Source: Rhizobium vallis (GTDB lineage Bacteria; Pseudomonadota; Alphaproteobacteria; Rhizobiales; Rhizobiaceae). Taken from it: 64,000 nt of DNA. Location of the stretch: contig NZ_ML133697.1 in NCBI RefSeq assembly GCF_003985155.1, positions 1 through 64,000 on the forward strand. Direction: 5' to 3'. The notes under the pieces were generated by a model. That model searched no databases and had not been told where the DNA came from. It saw only the letters and a program-made list of their open reading frames with translations. Position numbers and translations under genes: made by a program. Within the stretch, counting starts at the first letter, position 1; each line of letters begins with the position of its first letter. Of the stretch, positions 34,247-43,350 are shown piece by piece.

Positions 34247-35893
34247 ATGGATTTGCTGAGTGCCACGGACTGGTTGCGTCACAGGCCCGGTTACACATAT
34301 CCGCTGGCGCTTGCCGCGGTTGGATTGACGTTTCTACTGAGGATCGTCGCCAGCGATTATCTTTCCGGTTTTCCCTTCCTGAGCTTCATTCCGGCGATAT
34401 TGTTTGCGAGTTTCATTGGCGGCGCGGGGCCGGGCCTTGTCGCGGCTGTAATCGCGGTTTTCATCGTCCAGCAGTTTTTCGTCGAGCCGCACAATGTCTT
34501 CTGGCCGATCAGCGCCGGGCAATGGGTCGGCCTGTCGACCTATCTCGTCAATGCCGCGATCATCGTCGGCCTGATGGAGATGATCATCGTCGCCCATGAC
34601 CGGCAGAGCCGCCTTCGCAGCGAGCTCAACAGCTTCAATACGCGGCTGGAACAGACGGTGGCCGAGCGTACCGCCGAGCTCAAGCATGAGATGGAGGAGA
34701 ATTCCGCCGCCCAGGCGCAGGTCCGGCAGCTGCAGAAGATGGAGACGATCGGCCAACTGACCGGCGGTGTCGCCCATGATTTCAACAATATGCTGGCGAT
34801 CATCATCGGCAGCCTCGATCTGGCCCAGCGGCGCATGAATGGAAACGAGGATCCCCGCCTGCTGAATTCGATCCAGAATGCCAGGGACGGTGCGCAGAGG
34901 GCGGCCGTGTTGACCGCACGTCTTCTCGCCTTCTCGCGCCAGCAGCCGCTCGCCCCGGAGATCATCGATGCCAACAAGCTGGTCGGCGGCATGTCGGAGC
35001 TGCTGCGGCGCACGCTCGGCGAGCAGATCCGGATCGAGACCGTTCTTGCCGGCGGCCTCTGGCCGAGCTTTGCCGATCTCAGCCAACTCGAGAACGCCAT
35101 TCTGAACCTTGCCGTCAACGCCCGCGACGCCATGCCCGGCGGCGGTCATCTGACCATCGAGACCGCCAATACCGAACTCGACGAGCGATATGCGCGCACG
35201 CATTCCGAAGTCGAGGCCGGTCAATATGTTATGATCAGCATCACCGATACCGGCATCGGCATGTCGCCCGACGTGATCGACCGCGCCTTCGACCCGTTCT
35301 ATACGACCAAGGGACCCGGAAAGGGCACCGGTCTCGGCCTCAGCCAAGTCTACGGCTACATCAAGCAGAGCGGCGGCCATATCAAGATCTACTCGGAAAT
35401 CGACAGGGGTACGACGGTCAAGATCTATCTTCCCCGTCATGTCGGCGCGACGGACGGCCGGTTAAGTGCTGCCGGCGCACCGCCCATTCCTCAGGGCAGC
35501 GTCAACGATACGATCCTGGTGGTGGAGGACGACGAACACGTCCGTACCATGACGGCCGAAAGCCTGCACGAACTCGGCTATACCGTATTGCAGGCGGCAA
35601 GCGGAATGGAGGCGCTTGTCCTTCTGGAGGAGAATGCGGCAATCGACCTGATCTTTACCGATATCGTCATGCCGCAGATGAGCGGGCGTCAGCTTGCCGA
35701 TATCGTCCAGGAAAAGTGGCCGGCGATCCGGATCCTCTACACGACGGGCTATACCCGCAACGCTATAGTTCACAACGGTGTGCTGGATCACGGCGTTTCC
35801 CTGCTCGCCAAGCCCTTCAGCCTGGAGCAGCTCGCCTACAAGGTCCGCGAACTTCTGAATGTTCCCGCGAGAAGGGGTGAAGAGCGGACGTGA
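34247..35893 (+). CDS. hybrid sensor histidine kinase with DUF4118 membrane sensor
   Basis: This 548-residue protein begins with a four-helix membrane block of the DUF4118/KdpD type (about residues 15-115). A coiled coil follows (LRSELNSFNTRLEQTVAERTAELK split across the helix), then HisKA with phospho-His177 in GGVAHDFNN and an HATPase domain with N box AILNLAVNARDAM and G boxes DTGIGM and GKGTGLGLS. A C-terminal receiver has Asp472 in IFTDIVMP. AAAGAGG precedes the ATG at 34247. It belongs to the His-kinase group with HDFNN motifs common in rhizobia; the signal is unknown. Confidence 0.9.
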   Translation: MDLLSATDWLRHRPGYTYPLALAAVGLTFLLRIVASDYLSGFPFLSFIPAILFASFIGGAGPGLVAAVIAVFIVQQFFVEPHNVFWPISAGQWVGLSTYLVNAAIIVGLMEMIIVAHDRQSRLRSELNSFNTRLEQTVAERTAELKHEMEENSAAQAQVRQLQKMETIGQLTGGVAHDFNNMLAIIIGSLDLAQRRMNGNEDPRLLNSIQNARDGAQRAAVLTARLLAFSRQQPLAPEIIDANKLVGGMSELLRRTLGEQIRIETVLAGGLWPSFADLSQLENAILNLAVNARDAMPGGGHLTIETANTELDERYARTHSEVEAGQYVMISITDTGIGMSPDVIDRAFDPFYTTKGPGKGTGLGLSQVYGYIKQSGGHIKIYSEIDRGTTVKIYLPRHVGATDGRLSAAGAPPIPQGSVNDTILVVEDDEHVRTMTAESLHELGYTVLQAASGMEALVLLEENAAIDLIFTDIVMPQMSGRQLADIVQEKWPAIRILYTTGYTRNAIVHNGVLDHGVSLLAKPFSLEQLAYKVRELLNVPARRGEERT

Positions 35894-35932
35894 AGTCGCA
35901 ACACGGCCGCACGTCCACGGATCCCGATTGCG

Positions 35933-36247
35933 CTATTCCAGAACCTGGATCACCCGGTGCGTCTTCGGCTCAACGATGACGCGCCGCTCATTGACCACGG
36001 TATAGCCGTAGCCGTCGACATCAGGCACCGTATGCACTTCGACGGTATCGGGCAGGATGGCTCCAACCGCGATATCGCCGTCATAGACGACGGACGGCGT
36101 GTTTTGCTCCATCACATAGGTGCGCACCTCGCCGGGCAACACGACGGAACCGGTCGGCGCGGGATCGGTGACGATGACGGTGCTCTGCGCGAAGGCGGCC
36201 GAGCTGATGGTCAGCACGGCGGCCGCAGCCAGCATGATCTTGCGCAT
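35933..36247 (-). CDS. DUF1236-type exported protein
   Basis: This 104-residue protein has a signal peptide (about 1-20, AFA-QS) and one DUF1236 repeat: VGAILPDTVEVHTVPDVDGYGYTVVNERRVIVEPKTHRVIQVLE is recognisable from its pattern (split here: GAILPDTVEVH, then YTVVNERRVIVEPKTRRV-like end). These periplasmic proteins are widespread in Rhizobiales and of unknown function. AGGAGA lies upstream of the ATG at 36247. Confidence 0.85.
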   Translation of the reverse strand: MRKIMLAAAAVLTISSAAFAQSTVIVTDPAPTGSVVLPGEVRTYVMEQNTPSVVYDGDIAVGAILPDTVEVHTVPDVDGYGYTVVNERRVIVEPKTHRVIQVLE

Positions 36248-36620
36248 GGGAGTTCTCCTTTTCCTGCCCCAGACATCAACGCAACGCGGACAATGCGGCA
36301 TAGTTCCCCGTCTGCTTTTCGCCGCGCGATCGGCGAATCTCCTCCGACAGACGCGCGCGCTTCGGCCATCGCCGCGAAGACAAACGCGGGGAGAGAGCGA
36401 GTAAGTTGTTGGCGAATCGTTTTATGCATCATACGGTTGAGCGTCCGAACAATGTTCAGTACGGGTTCGTCCGGTGACGCCAGGGCTCGGTTCTTTACGT
36501 TTCGTTAACCATGTTGGCAGTTTATGTCAGCTGAACGGCCTGCTGGTCGTTGATTCGAAGATCCCTCGCGTTTCGGCTTGCGAATGGATATCTGGAAAGA
36601 CGATTGCGGCGGCTCGAAAT
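36248..36620. promoter_or_regulatory. divergent regulatory region upstream of the cellulose operon
   Basis: This gap of 373 bp between the DUF1236 gene and bcsN has no supportable gene. It should contain the cellulose promoter. Notable strings are GTTCAGTACGGGTTC at 36454-36468, which matches the alphaproteobacterial LexA pattern GTTC-N7-GTTC, and GAACAATGTTC at 36447-36457 overlapping it. About two such eight-base matches are expected by chance in 64 kb, so it is only a candidate. Confidence 0.4.
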
Positions 36621-37601
36621 ATGCATTTGCGTGAGGCGATATCGCTGGTGGCCGTGGCGGGCTTGATGGCCGGCTGCACATCGACAGGCGGTGTGCGCCA
36701 GCCTTCCGGGCCGGAGACCGTGGCGCCGGAAAAGGCGCTGGTTCTGCCGCCGCCGGGAGGCCCGTCGATCGTCAGCGTCGTCGAGAGCAAGCGCGGCAAC
36801 GGCGTCGAACAGAACATCTCGCTGTTTACCTCATCTGCCGTACCCGGTCAGAATTTCCTGAAGGTCCAGTTCCTCGGCGCCTCCGGGGCCAATCCCGGCA
36901 TGGGCAATGCCGGATTCAGCATGATCAACGAGAGCGGCATCGCCCGCGAGGTCGCTCGGTCGGCCCCCGGCGTCCCGATGGCGACGTCCGCAACCTTCCT
37001 GCAGAACAGCTATGGCCCCTTCGGTTATGCCGCCGGCCGCAGCCGCGCTGGCGACACCTGCATCTATGCCTGGCAGCAGATCCGCTCGAGCGTCGCAGCC
37101 AATACCCAGGCGCGCAATTTCGGCATGATCCAGCTGCGCCTGCGCCTCTGCGACGCCAGGGCGAGCGAGCGCCAGCTGCTCGGCATCGTCTACGGCTACA
37201 CCGTCACCGGCACCTTCGACGGCGAGATATGGAATCCCTACGGCCATGCGCCGCCTGCCGACGCGGCGCTCGGAAGCACCGGTCAGCCGATCTATCCCGA
37301 CGAGGGCGGCTATCGCGCCAGCCCGATGCCGATCGGTTACGACCCTGCGCCTGCCATTGTCAGCCGGCCGCGCGGCGCCTCCGCTCGCAGCGCCTCGTCC
37401 GCGCAGCCGGCTCAAGGCGCCGCACCGTTGCCGGCGCCCGTCGGCCCGCGCGTACCGCTGCCTGGCGAGACGCCGCAGACGAACGCAAGGCCGGATGCGG
37501 CAGCCGTGCCGGGCGATCAATCGGCAAGGGCGATCGGCGCGGCCGTGCCGTCGCCGGACTGCATAGGCGACGCGGCCATGACGGCCGTCTGCCGGAGATA
37601 G
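36621..37601 (+). CDS. bcsN: cellulose biosynthesis protein BcsN
   Basis: This 326-residue predicted lipoprotein (LMAGC, Cys near residue 19) matches BcsN, an accessory protein restricted to alphaproteobacterial cellulose operons. The conserved core (about 45-220) includes NAGFSMINESGIAREV, YAAGRSRAGDTCIYAWQQI and MIQLRLRLCDARASERQLL. The tail is rich in Pro, Ala and Arg and probably unstructured. ATG at 36621 is chosen because it opens a signal peptide. It leads the operon bcsN-bcsA-bcsB-bcsZ and precedes bcsA by about 57 bp. Confidence 0.88.
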   Translation: MHLREAISLVAVAGLMAGCTSTGGVRQPSGPETVAPEKALVLPPPGGPSIVSVVESKRGNGVEQNISLFTSSAVPGQNFLKVQFLGASGANPGMGNAGFSMINESGIAREVARSAPGVPMATSATFLQNSYGPFGYAAGRSRAGDTCIYAWQQIRSSVAANTQARNFGMIQLRLRLCDARASERQLLGIVYGYTVTGTFDGEIWNPYGHAPPADAALGSTGQPIYPDEGGYRASPMPIGYDPAPAIVSRPRGASARSASSAQPAQGAAPLPAPVGPRVPLPGETPQTNARPDAAAVPGDQSARAIGAAVPSPDCIGDAAMTAVCRR

Positions 37602-37658
37602 TGAGCATGCCCGGGGCGCCGGAGGGTGCGCCGGTTGAGCAATTTCGAAGGAACGTCG

Positions 37659-39851
37659 ATGCGCAAAGCCCGCAGTGTCATCATATGGGCCGTGGTTTCG
37701 CTCTGCATGATCGTGTTGATCACGCTGCCGGTCAATCTGCAGACCCAGCTCATCACCAGCATCACTGTCGTGACCGTCATGGCGCTGATCAAGATTATGA
37801 AAGGCGAGGGGACGTGGCGCCTGGTGGCGCTCGCCTTCGGCACCTCGATCGTTCTGCGTTATGTCTACTGGCGCACCACCAACACGCTGCCGCCGCTGAA
37901 CCAGCCTGAGAATTTCATCCCCGGTCTGCTGCTCTATCTTGCTGAAATGTATAGCGTTGCGATGCTGGCGCTCAGCCTCTTCATCGTCGCGACGCCGCTG
38001 CCGTCTCGCCCCTCTCGGGCGGCCAAGAATGAGCGCTTCCCACATGTCGACGTCTTCGTGCCGTCCTACAACGAGGATGCGGGTCTTCTTGGAAACACGC
38101 TGGCTGCCGCCAAGGCGATGGATTATCCGGCCGAGAAGCTGCATGTCTGGTTGCTCGACGACGGCGGCACTTTGCAGAAGCGCAACTCCAGCAAACTGCT
38201 CGAGGCACAGGCCGCTGCCGCCCGCCATATCGAGCTGAAACAGCTCTGCGAGGATCTCGACGTCAGGTACCTCACGCGCGACCGCAACGAGCACGCCAAG
38301 GCCGGCAATCTCAACAACGGCATGAAACATTCGAGCGGCGAACTCATCGCCGTCTTCGATGCCGACCACGCGCCGGCCCGGGATTTCCTGCTCGAAACCG
38401 TCGGCTATTTCGATGACGATCCGAAGCTCTTCCTCGTCCAGACGCCGCACTTCTTCATCAATCCCGATCCGCTGGAGCGCAACCTGCGCACCTTCGACAA
38501 GATGCCGAGCGAGAACGAGATGTTCTACGGCATCATCCAGCGCGGCCTCGACAAGTGGAACGCCGCCTTCTTCTGCGGCTCGGCTGCGGTTCTGAGCCGG
38601 AAGGCGCTCGAATCCCAGAACGGCTTTTCCGGCATCAGCATCACCGAGGATTGCGAGACGGCGCTGGCGCTGCACGGCAGCGGGTGGAACAGCATCTATG
38701 TCGACAAGCCGCTGATCGCCGGTTTGCAGCCGGCCACCTTCGCAAGCTTCATCGGCCAGCGCAGCCGTTGGGCGCAGGGCATGATGCAGATCCTGCGGTT
38801 CCGCTTCCCGCTTCTGAAGCGCGGGCTGACGATCCCCCAGCGCCTCTGCTACATGTCCTCCACGCTGTTCTGGCTTTTCCCGTTCCCGCGTACCATCTTC
38901 CTGTTCGCGCCGCTCTTCTACCTGTTCTTCGATCTGGAAATCTTCACCGCCTCCGGCGGTGAATTCCTTGCCTATACGCTTGCCTATATGCTCGTGAACC
39001 TGATGATGCAGAACTACCTCTACGGGTCGTTCCGGTGGCCGTGGATTTCCGAGCTTTACGAGTATGTCCAGACCGTCCATCTGCTGCCGGCCGTCGTTTC
39101 GGTCATGCTCAATCCGAGAAAGCCGACCTTCAAGGTCACGGCCAAGGACGAATCGATCGCCGTCAGCCGCCTGTCGGAAATCAGCCGTCCGTTCTTCGTC
39201 ATCTTTGCAGTGCAGATCGTAGCACTCGCCATCACCTTCTACAGGATCTATGCCGAGCCCTATAAGGCCGACGTCACGCTCGTCGTCGGCGGATGGAATG
39301 TCATCAACCTGATCATGGCCGGTTGTGCGCTCGGCGTCGTGTCGGAGCGCGGCGAGCGCGCCTTGTCCCGCCGTGTCCGCGTCAACCGGCGATGCGAATT
39401 CGGCGCCAACGGCAAGTCGTACGCGGCCTCGATCGAGGATGTCTCCGTCCACGGCGCGAGGCTTCACATCTTCAACAAGCAGCTTGACGAGCTGATGATC
39501 GGCGCACCCGGCGAGATCCGCTTCCAGCCCTACAGCGGCGCGGATGTGGAAACCCTGCCGCTCATCGTCCGCAACATCGAGCCATCAGGCGACATCACCA
39601 AACTCGGCTGCCAATACGTGCCGAAAAGCGCGCTCGACCATCGCCTGATCGCCGACCTCATGTTCGCCAATTCCGACCAGTGGACCCAGTTCCAGACCTC
39701 GCGCCGCCGCAATCCTGGGCTCATCCGCGGCACCATCTGGTTCCTCGGCCTGTCGTTCTATCAGACCAGCCGCGGCCTCGTTTACTTCTTCCGCAGCATG
39801 CGGCCGGAGCGCGAAGCCCAGCAGCAGGCGGCAAAGGTCAACGCCGGATGA
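37659..39851 (+). CDS. bcsA: cellulose synthase catalytic subunit (UDP-forming)
   Basis: This 730-residue GT2 enzyme of the inner membrane polymerises UDP-glucose to beta-1,4-glucan and extrudes it. Catalytic motifs appear in order: DDGG near residue 167, DADHAP near 233, TEDCE near 328 and QRSRWAQG near 366. It has two N-terminal and several C-terminal transmembrane helices. The PilZ domain (about 575-690) begins SRRVRVNRRCEFGAN, close to the RxxxR signature that binds cyclic di-GMP. The stop codon overlaps the bcsB start (ATGA). No diguanylate cyclase is nearby. Confidence 0.96.
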   Translation: MRKARSVIIWAVVSLCMIVLITLPVNLQTQLITSITVVTVMALIKIMKGEGTWRLVALAFGTSIVLRYVYWRTTNTLPPLNQPENFIPGLLLYLAEMYSVAMLALSLFIVATPLPSRPSRAAKNERFPHVDVFVPSYNEDAGLLGNTLAAAKAMDYPAEKLHVWLLDDGGTLQKRNSSKLLEAQAAAARHIELKQLCEDLDVRYLTRDRNEHAKAGNLNNGMKHSSGELIAVFDADHAPARDFLLETVGYFDDDPKLFLVQTPHFFINPDPLERNLRTFDKMPSENEMFYGIIQRGLDKWNAAFFCGSAAVLSRKALESQNGFSGISITEDCETALALHGSGWNSIYVDKPLIAGLQPATFASFIGQRSRWAQGMMQILRFRFPLLKRGLTIPQRLCYMSSTLFWLFPFPRTIFLFAPLFYLFFDLEIFTASGGEFLAYTLAYMLVNLMMQNYLYGSFRWPWISELYEYVQTVHLLPAVVSVMLNPRKPTFKVTAKDESIAVSRLSEISRPFFVIFAVQIVALAITFYRIYAEPYKADVTLVVGGWNVINLIMAGCALGVVSERGERALSRRVRVNRRCEFGANGKSYAASIEDVSVHGARLHIFNKQLDELMIGAPGEIRFQPYSGADVETLPLIVRNIEPSGDITKLGCQYVPKSALDHRLIADLMFANSDQWTQFQTSRRRNPGLIRGTIWFLGLSFYQTSRGLVYFFRSMRPEREAQQQAAKVNAG

Positions 39852-42307
39852 GAAGAATCGTCGCCGCTTCACTGCTCCTCCTGAACGCCTCCACCTTTGC
39901 CCAGGCTCAGACGGCACCCTTCGACATGTCCGGTGAGCGACCGCCCGGCGCGCCCGTTGCCCCGCGATTGACGCCTGCCGCGCCGCCGGCAGCCACGGCG
40001 CCGGCTCCCGTCACGCCTCCCGTTTCGGTCGCACCTGCGCCTGCAGCACCGGCTGCTCCCGCTCCTGTTGTTGCCCCGGTCACCGTCCAGCCGCAGACGA
40101 CGTCGATGCCTGCGCCCCAGCCTGCAGCGGCGGCCAATGCGGTTGCGCCGCCGCGCGTCGGCGATGTCCGCCGCTATATCCTGCCCTTTTCGAAACTCGG
40201 CCTTGACGGCGAATACGATCGCCGCTCGTGGTCCGTCTATCTGACGCCGGAGCAGGCAGCGGCCAAGGCAAGCTTCACTTTCGCCTACCAGAATTCGGTC
40301 GTCGTCGCGCCTGAGGCATCGGCGCTGACCGTCTATCTCAACAATCGCCCGATCGGCCAGCAGCGCGTCGGCTCGCCGGACGGATCGTCCGCCGTTAAAT
40401 TCGAAGTTCCCTCCGGCCTGCTGCAGCCGGGCGCCAACCTCGTTACCTTTGAAGCCGATCAGCGCCACCGCACCGATTGCAGCATTCAGTCCACCTATGA
40501 ACTGTGGTCGAACATCGATCCGGCCGGAACTTATCTGAGCTTCGCCGGTAGCGATGCCGCCCAGCTTTCAAGTGCGGATGCCATCCGCGCCATCGGCGTC
40601 GATGGCGCCGGCAAGACCGAGTTTGACATCGTTGTCCCGGCGCTGGAACAGCCCGGAACCACCGGGCCGCTGCTGCGGCTCTCACAGGGCCTGTCGGTGC
40701 TGAGCAGCATGCCGAACCAGATCTTCGCCTTCAGCACCGATTCGCTCCCGACCGCTGGGCCGGGCAAACTCGGCGTGTTCGTCGGCACTGCGGCGGAGTT
40801 GCGGCCGCTCTTTCCCGGCCTGCCGCCCGACGCCGAAAGCGCGGCACTGGCCGCTTTCGTCACCGATCCCCGCAGCGGCTCGCCCGTACTTCTCATCAGC
40901 GGCCCTTCCTGGCAGGCGGTCTCCTCGGCAATCGATACCATCGTCTCACCGACGGACAGGTCCACGGATATCCGCCGCGACGCGCTGACGACCGAGCGCT
41001 GGAGCGCGCCGAACGCGCCGCTCGTCTTTTCCGATACCGACATCGCTCTGTCCCGGCTCGGTGTGAAGACCTCCGAATTCTCCGGCCGGCGGTTCCGTAC
41101 CAGCTTCAATGTCGCCGTGCCGGCCGACTTCTATGCCAATGCCTATGGCGAAGCGAAGGTACTGCTCGACGCCGCCTATACCGATAGCGTGCTGCCCGGC
41201 AGCCACATCGATATCTACGTCAACGACAACATCGCCTCCACCGTGCCGCTCACCACGACCACTGGCGGCATTCTCCGTCATCTGCCGATCCGGGTGACGA
41301 TGCGGCACTTCAAGCCCGGTCTCAATTCGGTGGCGATCGAGGCGATCCTGATGACCAAGGACGATGCGGCCTGCACGCCGGGCTCGACGGCCAGCGCCAA
41401 TCCGCGCTTTGCCCTGTTCGATACGTCCGAACTGCACATTCCTGATTTCGCCCGCGTCGGCCAGCGACCGAACCTGGCCGCCATGGCCGGCACCGCCTAT
41501 CCCTATGGCCGGGCCACGGAGCCGACGCCGCTCTTCATCGACCGTGTCGATGAAGACACGCTTTCGGCCGCCGCCACGCTGCTTGGTCAGATGGCGATCA
41601 TGGCCGGTCACCCGATCCCCGTCGAAACCGTCGCCTCGCCGAACACGATCGGCGATCGTGACGCAATCTTCATCGGCTCGATCTCGCAGATGCCGCCAAC
41701 CGCACTGACGCAGGCCAATATCTCCACGGCCAGCCAGGCATCGTGGCGTCCCGTCGTCGATGCGCAAGCCGGCGTCGTCGATACCGGTACGGCCTTCGAA
41801 CAGTGGAATTCCAAAGTCAGCGGCGGTGTGTTGCGCAGCCGGATCACCGCCTTCCGCGATTGGCTGTGGCGCAATTTCGATATTTCCCGCAGTTCGCTGC
41901 AATTCGTACCCGTCGCCGAGAAGATTTTCACGCCGTCCAATGCCGCCACGCTTCTGGTTGCCCAAGGCTCCAGCCCTGGAGGGGGCGGCTCATGGACCAT
42001 AGTGACGGCGCCGTCGGCGAAGGATTTGCGCGAAGGCCTCGGGGTCGTGACCGAGCAATTGAACTGGCCGCAGATATCAGGCCACATCACCACCTATTCG
42101 AGCAAGACAGGCAAGATCGACTCGGTGCCCGTCACCCGCTTCGATTTCGTGCCTTCCGTCCCGTGGTCGATCGGCAATTACCGCCTGATCGCCGCCAACT
42201 GGCTGTCGACGAATATCCTTTCCTACGCTTTCCTGCTCGTCGTCTTCATGTTGCTGATCGGCCTCTCCACGTCGAGCATGCTGAGAAAGTTGGGCCGGTC
42301 GAAATGA
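39848..42307 (+). CDS. bcsB: cellulose synthase regulatory subunit BcsB
   Basis: This 819-residue periplasmic partner of BcsA starts with a signal peptide (about 1-20) and a Pro/Ala-rich linker (about 25-95). Two carbohydrate-binding/flavodoxin-like repeats follow, including AASFTFAYQNSVVVAPEAS-like strands and the segments LTVYLNNRPIGQQ and LLQPGANLVTFEADQRHRTDC. The C-terminal membrane anchor is FLLVVFMLLIGLST. It guides the nascent glucan across the periplasm. It overlaps bcsA and bcsZ by 4 nt each. Confidence 0.94.
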   Translation: MRRIVAASLLLLNASTFAQAQTAPFDMSGERPPGAPVAPRLTPAAPPAATAPAPVTPPVSVAPAPAAPAAPAPVVAPVTVQPQTTSMPAPQPAAAANAVAPPRVGDVRRYILPFSKLGLDGEYDRRSWSVYLTPEQAAAKASFTFAYQNSVVVAPEASALTVYLNNRPIGQQRVGSPDGSSAVKFEVPSGLLQPGANLVTFEADQRHRTDCSIQSTYELWSNIDPAGTYLSFAGSDAAQLSSADAIRAIGVDGAGKTEFDIVVPALEQPGTTGPLLRLSQGLSVLSSMPNQIFAFSTDSLPTAGPGKLGVFVGTAAELRPLFPGLPPDAESAALAAFVTDPRSGSPVLLISGPSWQAVSSAIDTIVSPTDRSTDIRRDALTTERWSAPNAPLVFSDTDIALSRLGVKTSEFSGRRFRTSFNVAVPADFYANAYGEAKVLLDAAYTDSVLPGSHIDIYVNDNIASTVPLTTTTGGILRHLPIRVTMRHFKPGLNSVAIEAILMTKDDAACTPGSTASANPRFALFDTSELHIPDFARVGQRPNLAAMAGTAYPYGRATEPTPLFIDRVDEDTLSAAATLLGQMAIMAGHPIPVETVASPNTIGDRDAIFIGSISQMPPTALTQANISTASQASWRPVVDAQAGVVDTGTAFEQWNSKVSGGVLRSRITAFRDWLWRNFDISRSSLQFVPVAEKIFTPSNAATLLVAQGSSPGGGGSWTIVTAPSAKDLREGLGVVTEQLNWPQISGHITTYSSKTGKIDSVPVTRFDFVPSVPWSIGNYRLIAANWLSTNILSYAFLLVVFMLLIGLSTSSMLRKLGRSK

Positions 42308-43350
42308 GGATGTGGTGCACGTTCCTGCTTGCGGCAGCGGTCGCGCTTGCCCCCGCCGGCACGCCGGCCATCGCGCAGCAGGCGATGATCAATGCCGGCG
42401 CATGGTCTGCCTACAAGGCGAAATTTCTCGATGCGACCGGCCGCATCGTCGATAACGGCAATGGCAATATCAGCCACAGCGAAGGGCAGGGCTACGGCTT
42501 GCTGCTCGCCTATCTCGCAGCAAGCCCTGCCGATTTCGAGCAGATCTGGTATTTCACTCGCACCGAGTTGCTGCTGCGCGACGATGGCCTTGCCGTGTGG
42601 AAATGGGATCCGAACGTCAAACCGCACGTCACTGACACCAACAATGCCTCGGATGGCGACATGCTGATCGCCTATGCGCTGGCGCTAGCCGGCACGGCGT
42701 GGAATCGCGAGGACTATATCCTGGCTGCGTCTCGCATGGCACAGGCGCTGCTTGCCGAAACAGTGGTCCGTTCGGCCGGCCGGACCTTGCTGATGCCGGG
42801 GACCGAGGGCTTTGCCCCTGCCGATCGCGACGACGGGCCTGTGGTTAACCCGTCTTACTGGGTGTACGAGGCTATCCCCGTGATGGCGGCGCTCGCCCCG
42901 TCGGATGAGTGGAAGAAATTGTCGGAAGACGGCGTGGCGCTGTTGAGCACTATGCAGTTTGGTCCGCGCAAGCTTCCCGCCGAATGGGTGAGCCTGCACG
43001 GCCAGCCGCGGCCGGCGGAGGGTTTCGATGCCGAATTCTCCTATAACGCTATCCGTATCCCGCTCTATCTCGTTCGCGGCGGCGTCACCGACAAGGCGCT
43101 GCTGACTCGCCTGACCCAGGGGATGTCGAAAGACGGCGTCCTCGCCACCATCGATCTGACCACCGGCCGGCCGAAGACCCTGCTGTCGGACCCCGGTTAT
43201 CAAATTGTTAACGATGTTGTGGCCTGTGTAACTGACGGGACCAAGCTTCCGGTCTCTGCCCTGCAATTTGCGCCCACGCTCTATTATCCGTCCACCCTTC
43301 AGCTGCTGGGGCTGGCCTATATCGGGGAGAAGCATCCGGAGTGTCTGTGA
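42304..43350 (+). CDS. bcsZ: GH8 endo-beta-1,4-glucanase BcsZ
   Basis: This 348-residue periplasmic endoglucanase has a signal peptide ending AIAQQA. The GH8 acid is the Glu of SHSEGQGYGLLLAYL, and the Asp of GFDAEFSYNAIRIPLYL is the likely base. KWDPNVKPHVTDTNNASDGDM is the substrate-cleft signature (read as KWDPN, then DTNNASDGDM). In rhizobia this enzyme (CelC) trims nascent cellulose and is needed for controlled fibril length and root-hair entry. ATG at 42304 overlaps the bcsB stop. Confidence 0.95.
   Translation: MRMWCTFLLAAAVALAPAGTPAIAQQAMINAGAWSAYKAKFLDATGRIVDNGNGNISHSEGQGYGLLLAYLAASPADFEQIWYFTRTELLLRDDGLAVWKWDPNVKPHVTDTNNASDGDMLIAYALALAGTAWNREDYILAASRMAQALLAETVVRSAGRTLLMPGTEGFAPADRDDGPVVNPSYWVYEAIPVMAALAPSDEWKKLSEDGVALLSTMQFGPRKLPAEWVSLHGQPRPAEGFDAEFSYNAIRIPLYLVRGGVTDKALLTRLTQGMSKDGVLATIDLTTGRPKTLLSDPGYQIVNDVVACVTDGTKLPVSALQFAPTLYYPSTLQLLGLAYIGEKHPECL

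Noticed and set aside
36831..39467. 878-codon minus-strand frame
   Set aside because: It lies opposite bcsN and bcsA, which have full family motifs. Long antisense frames are expected in GC-rich DNA with strong third-position bias.
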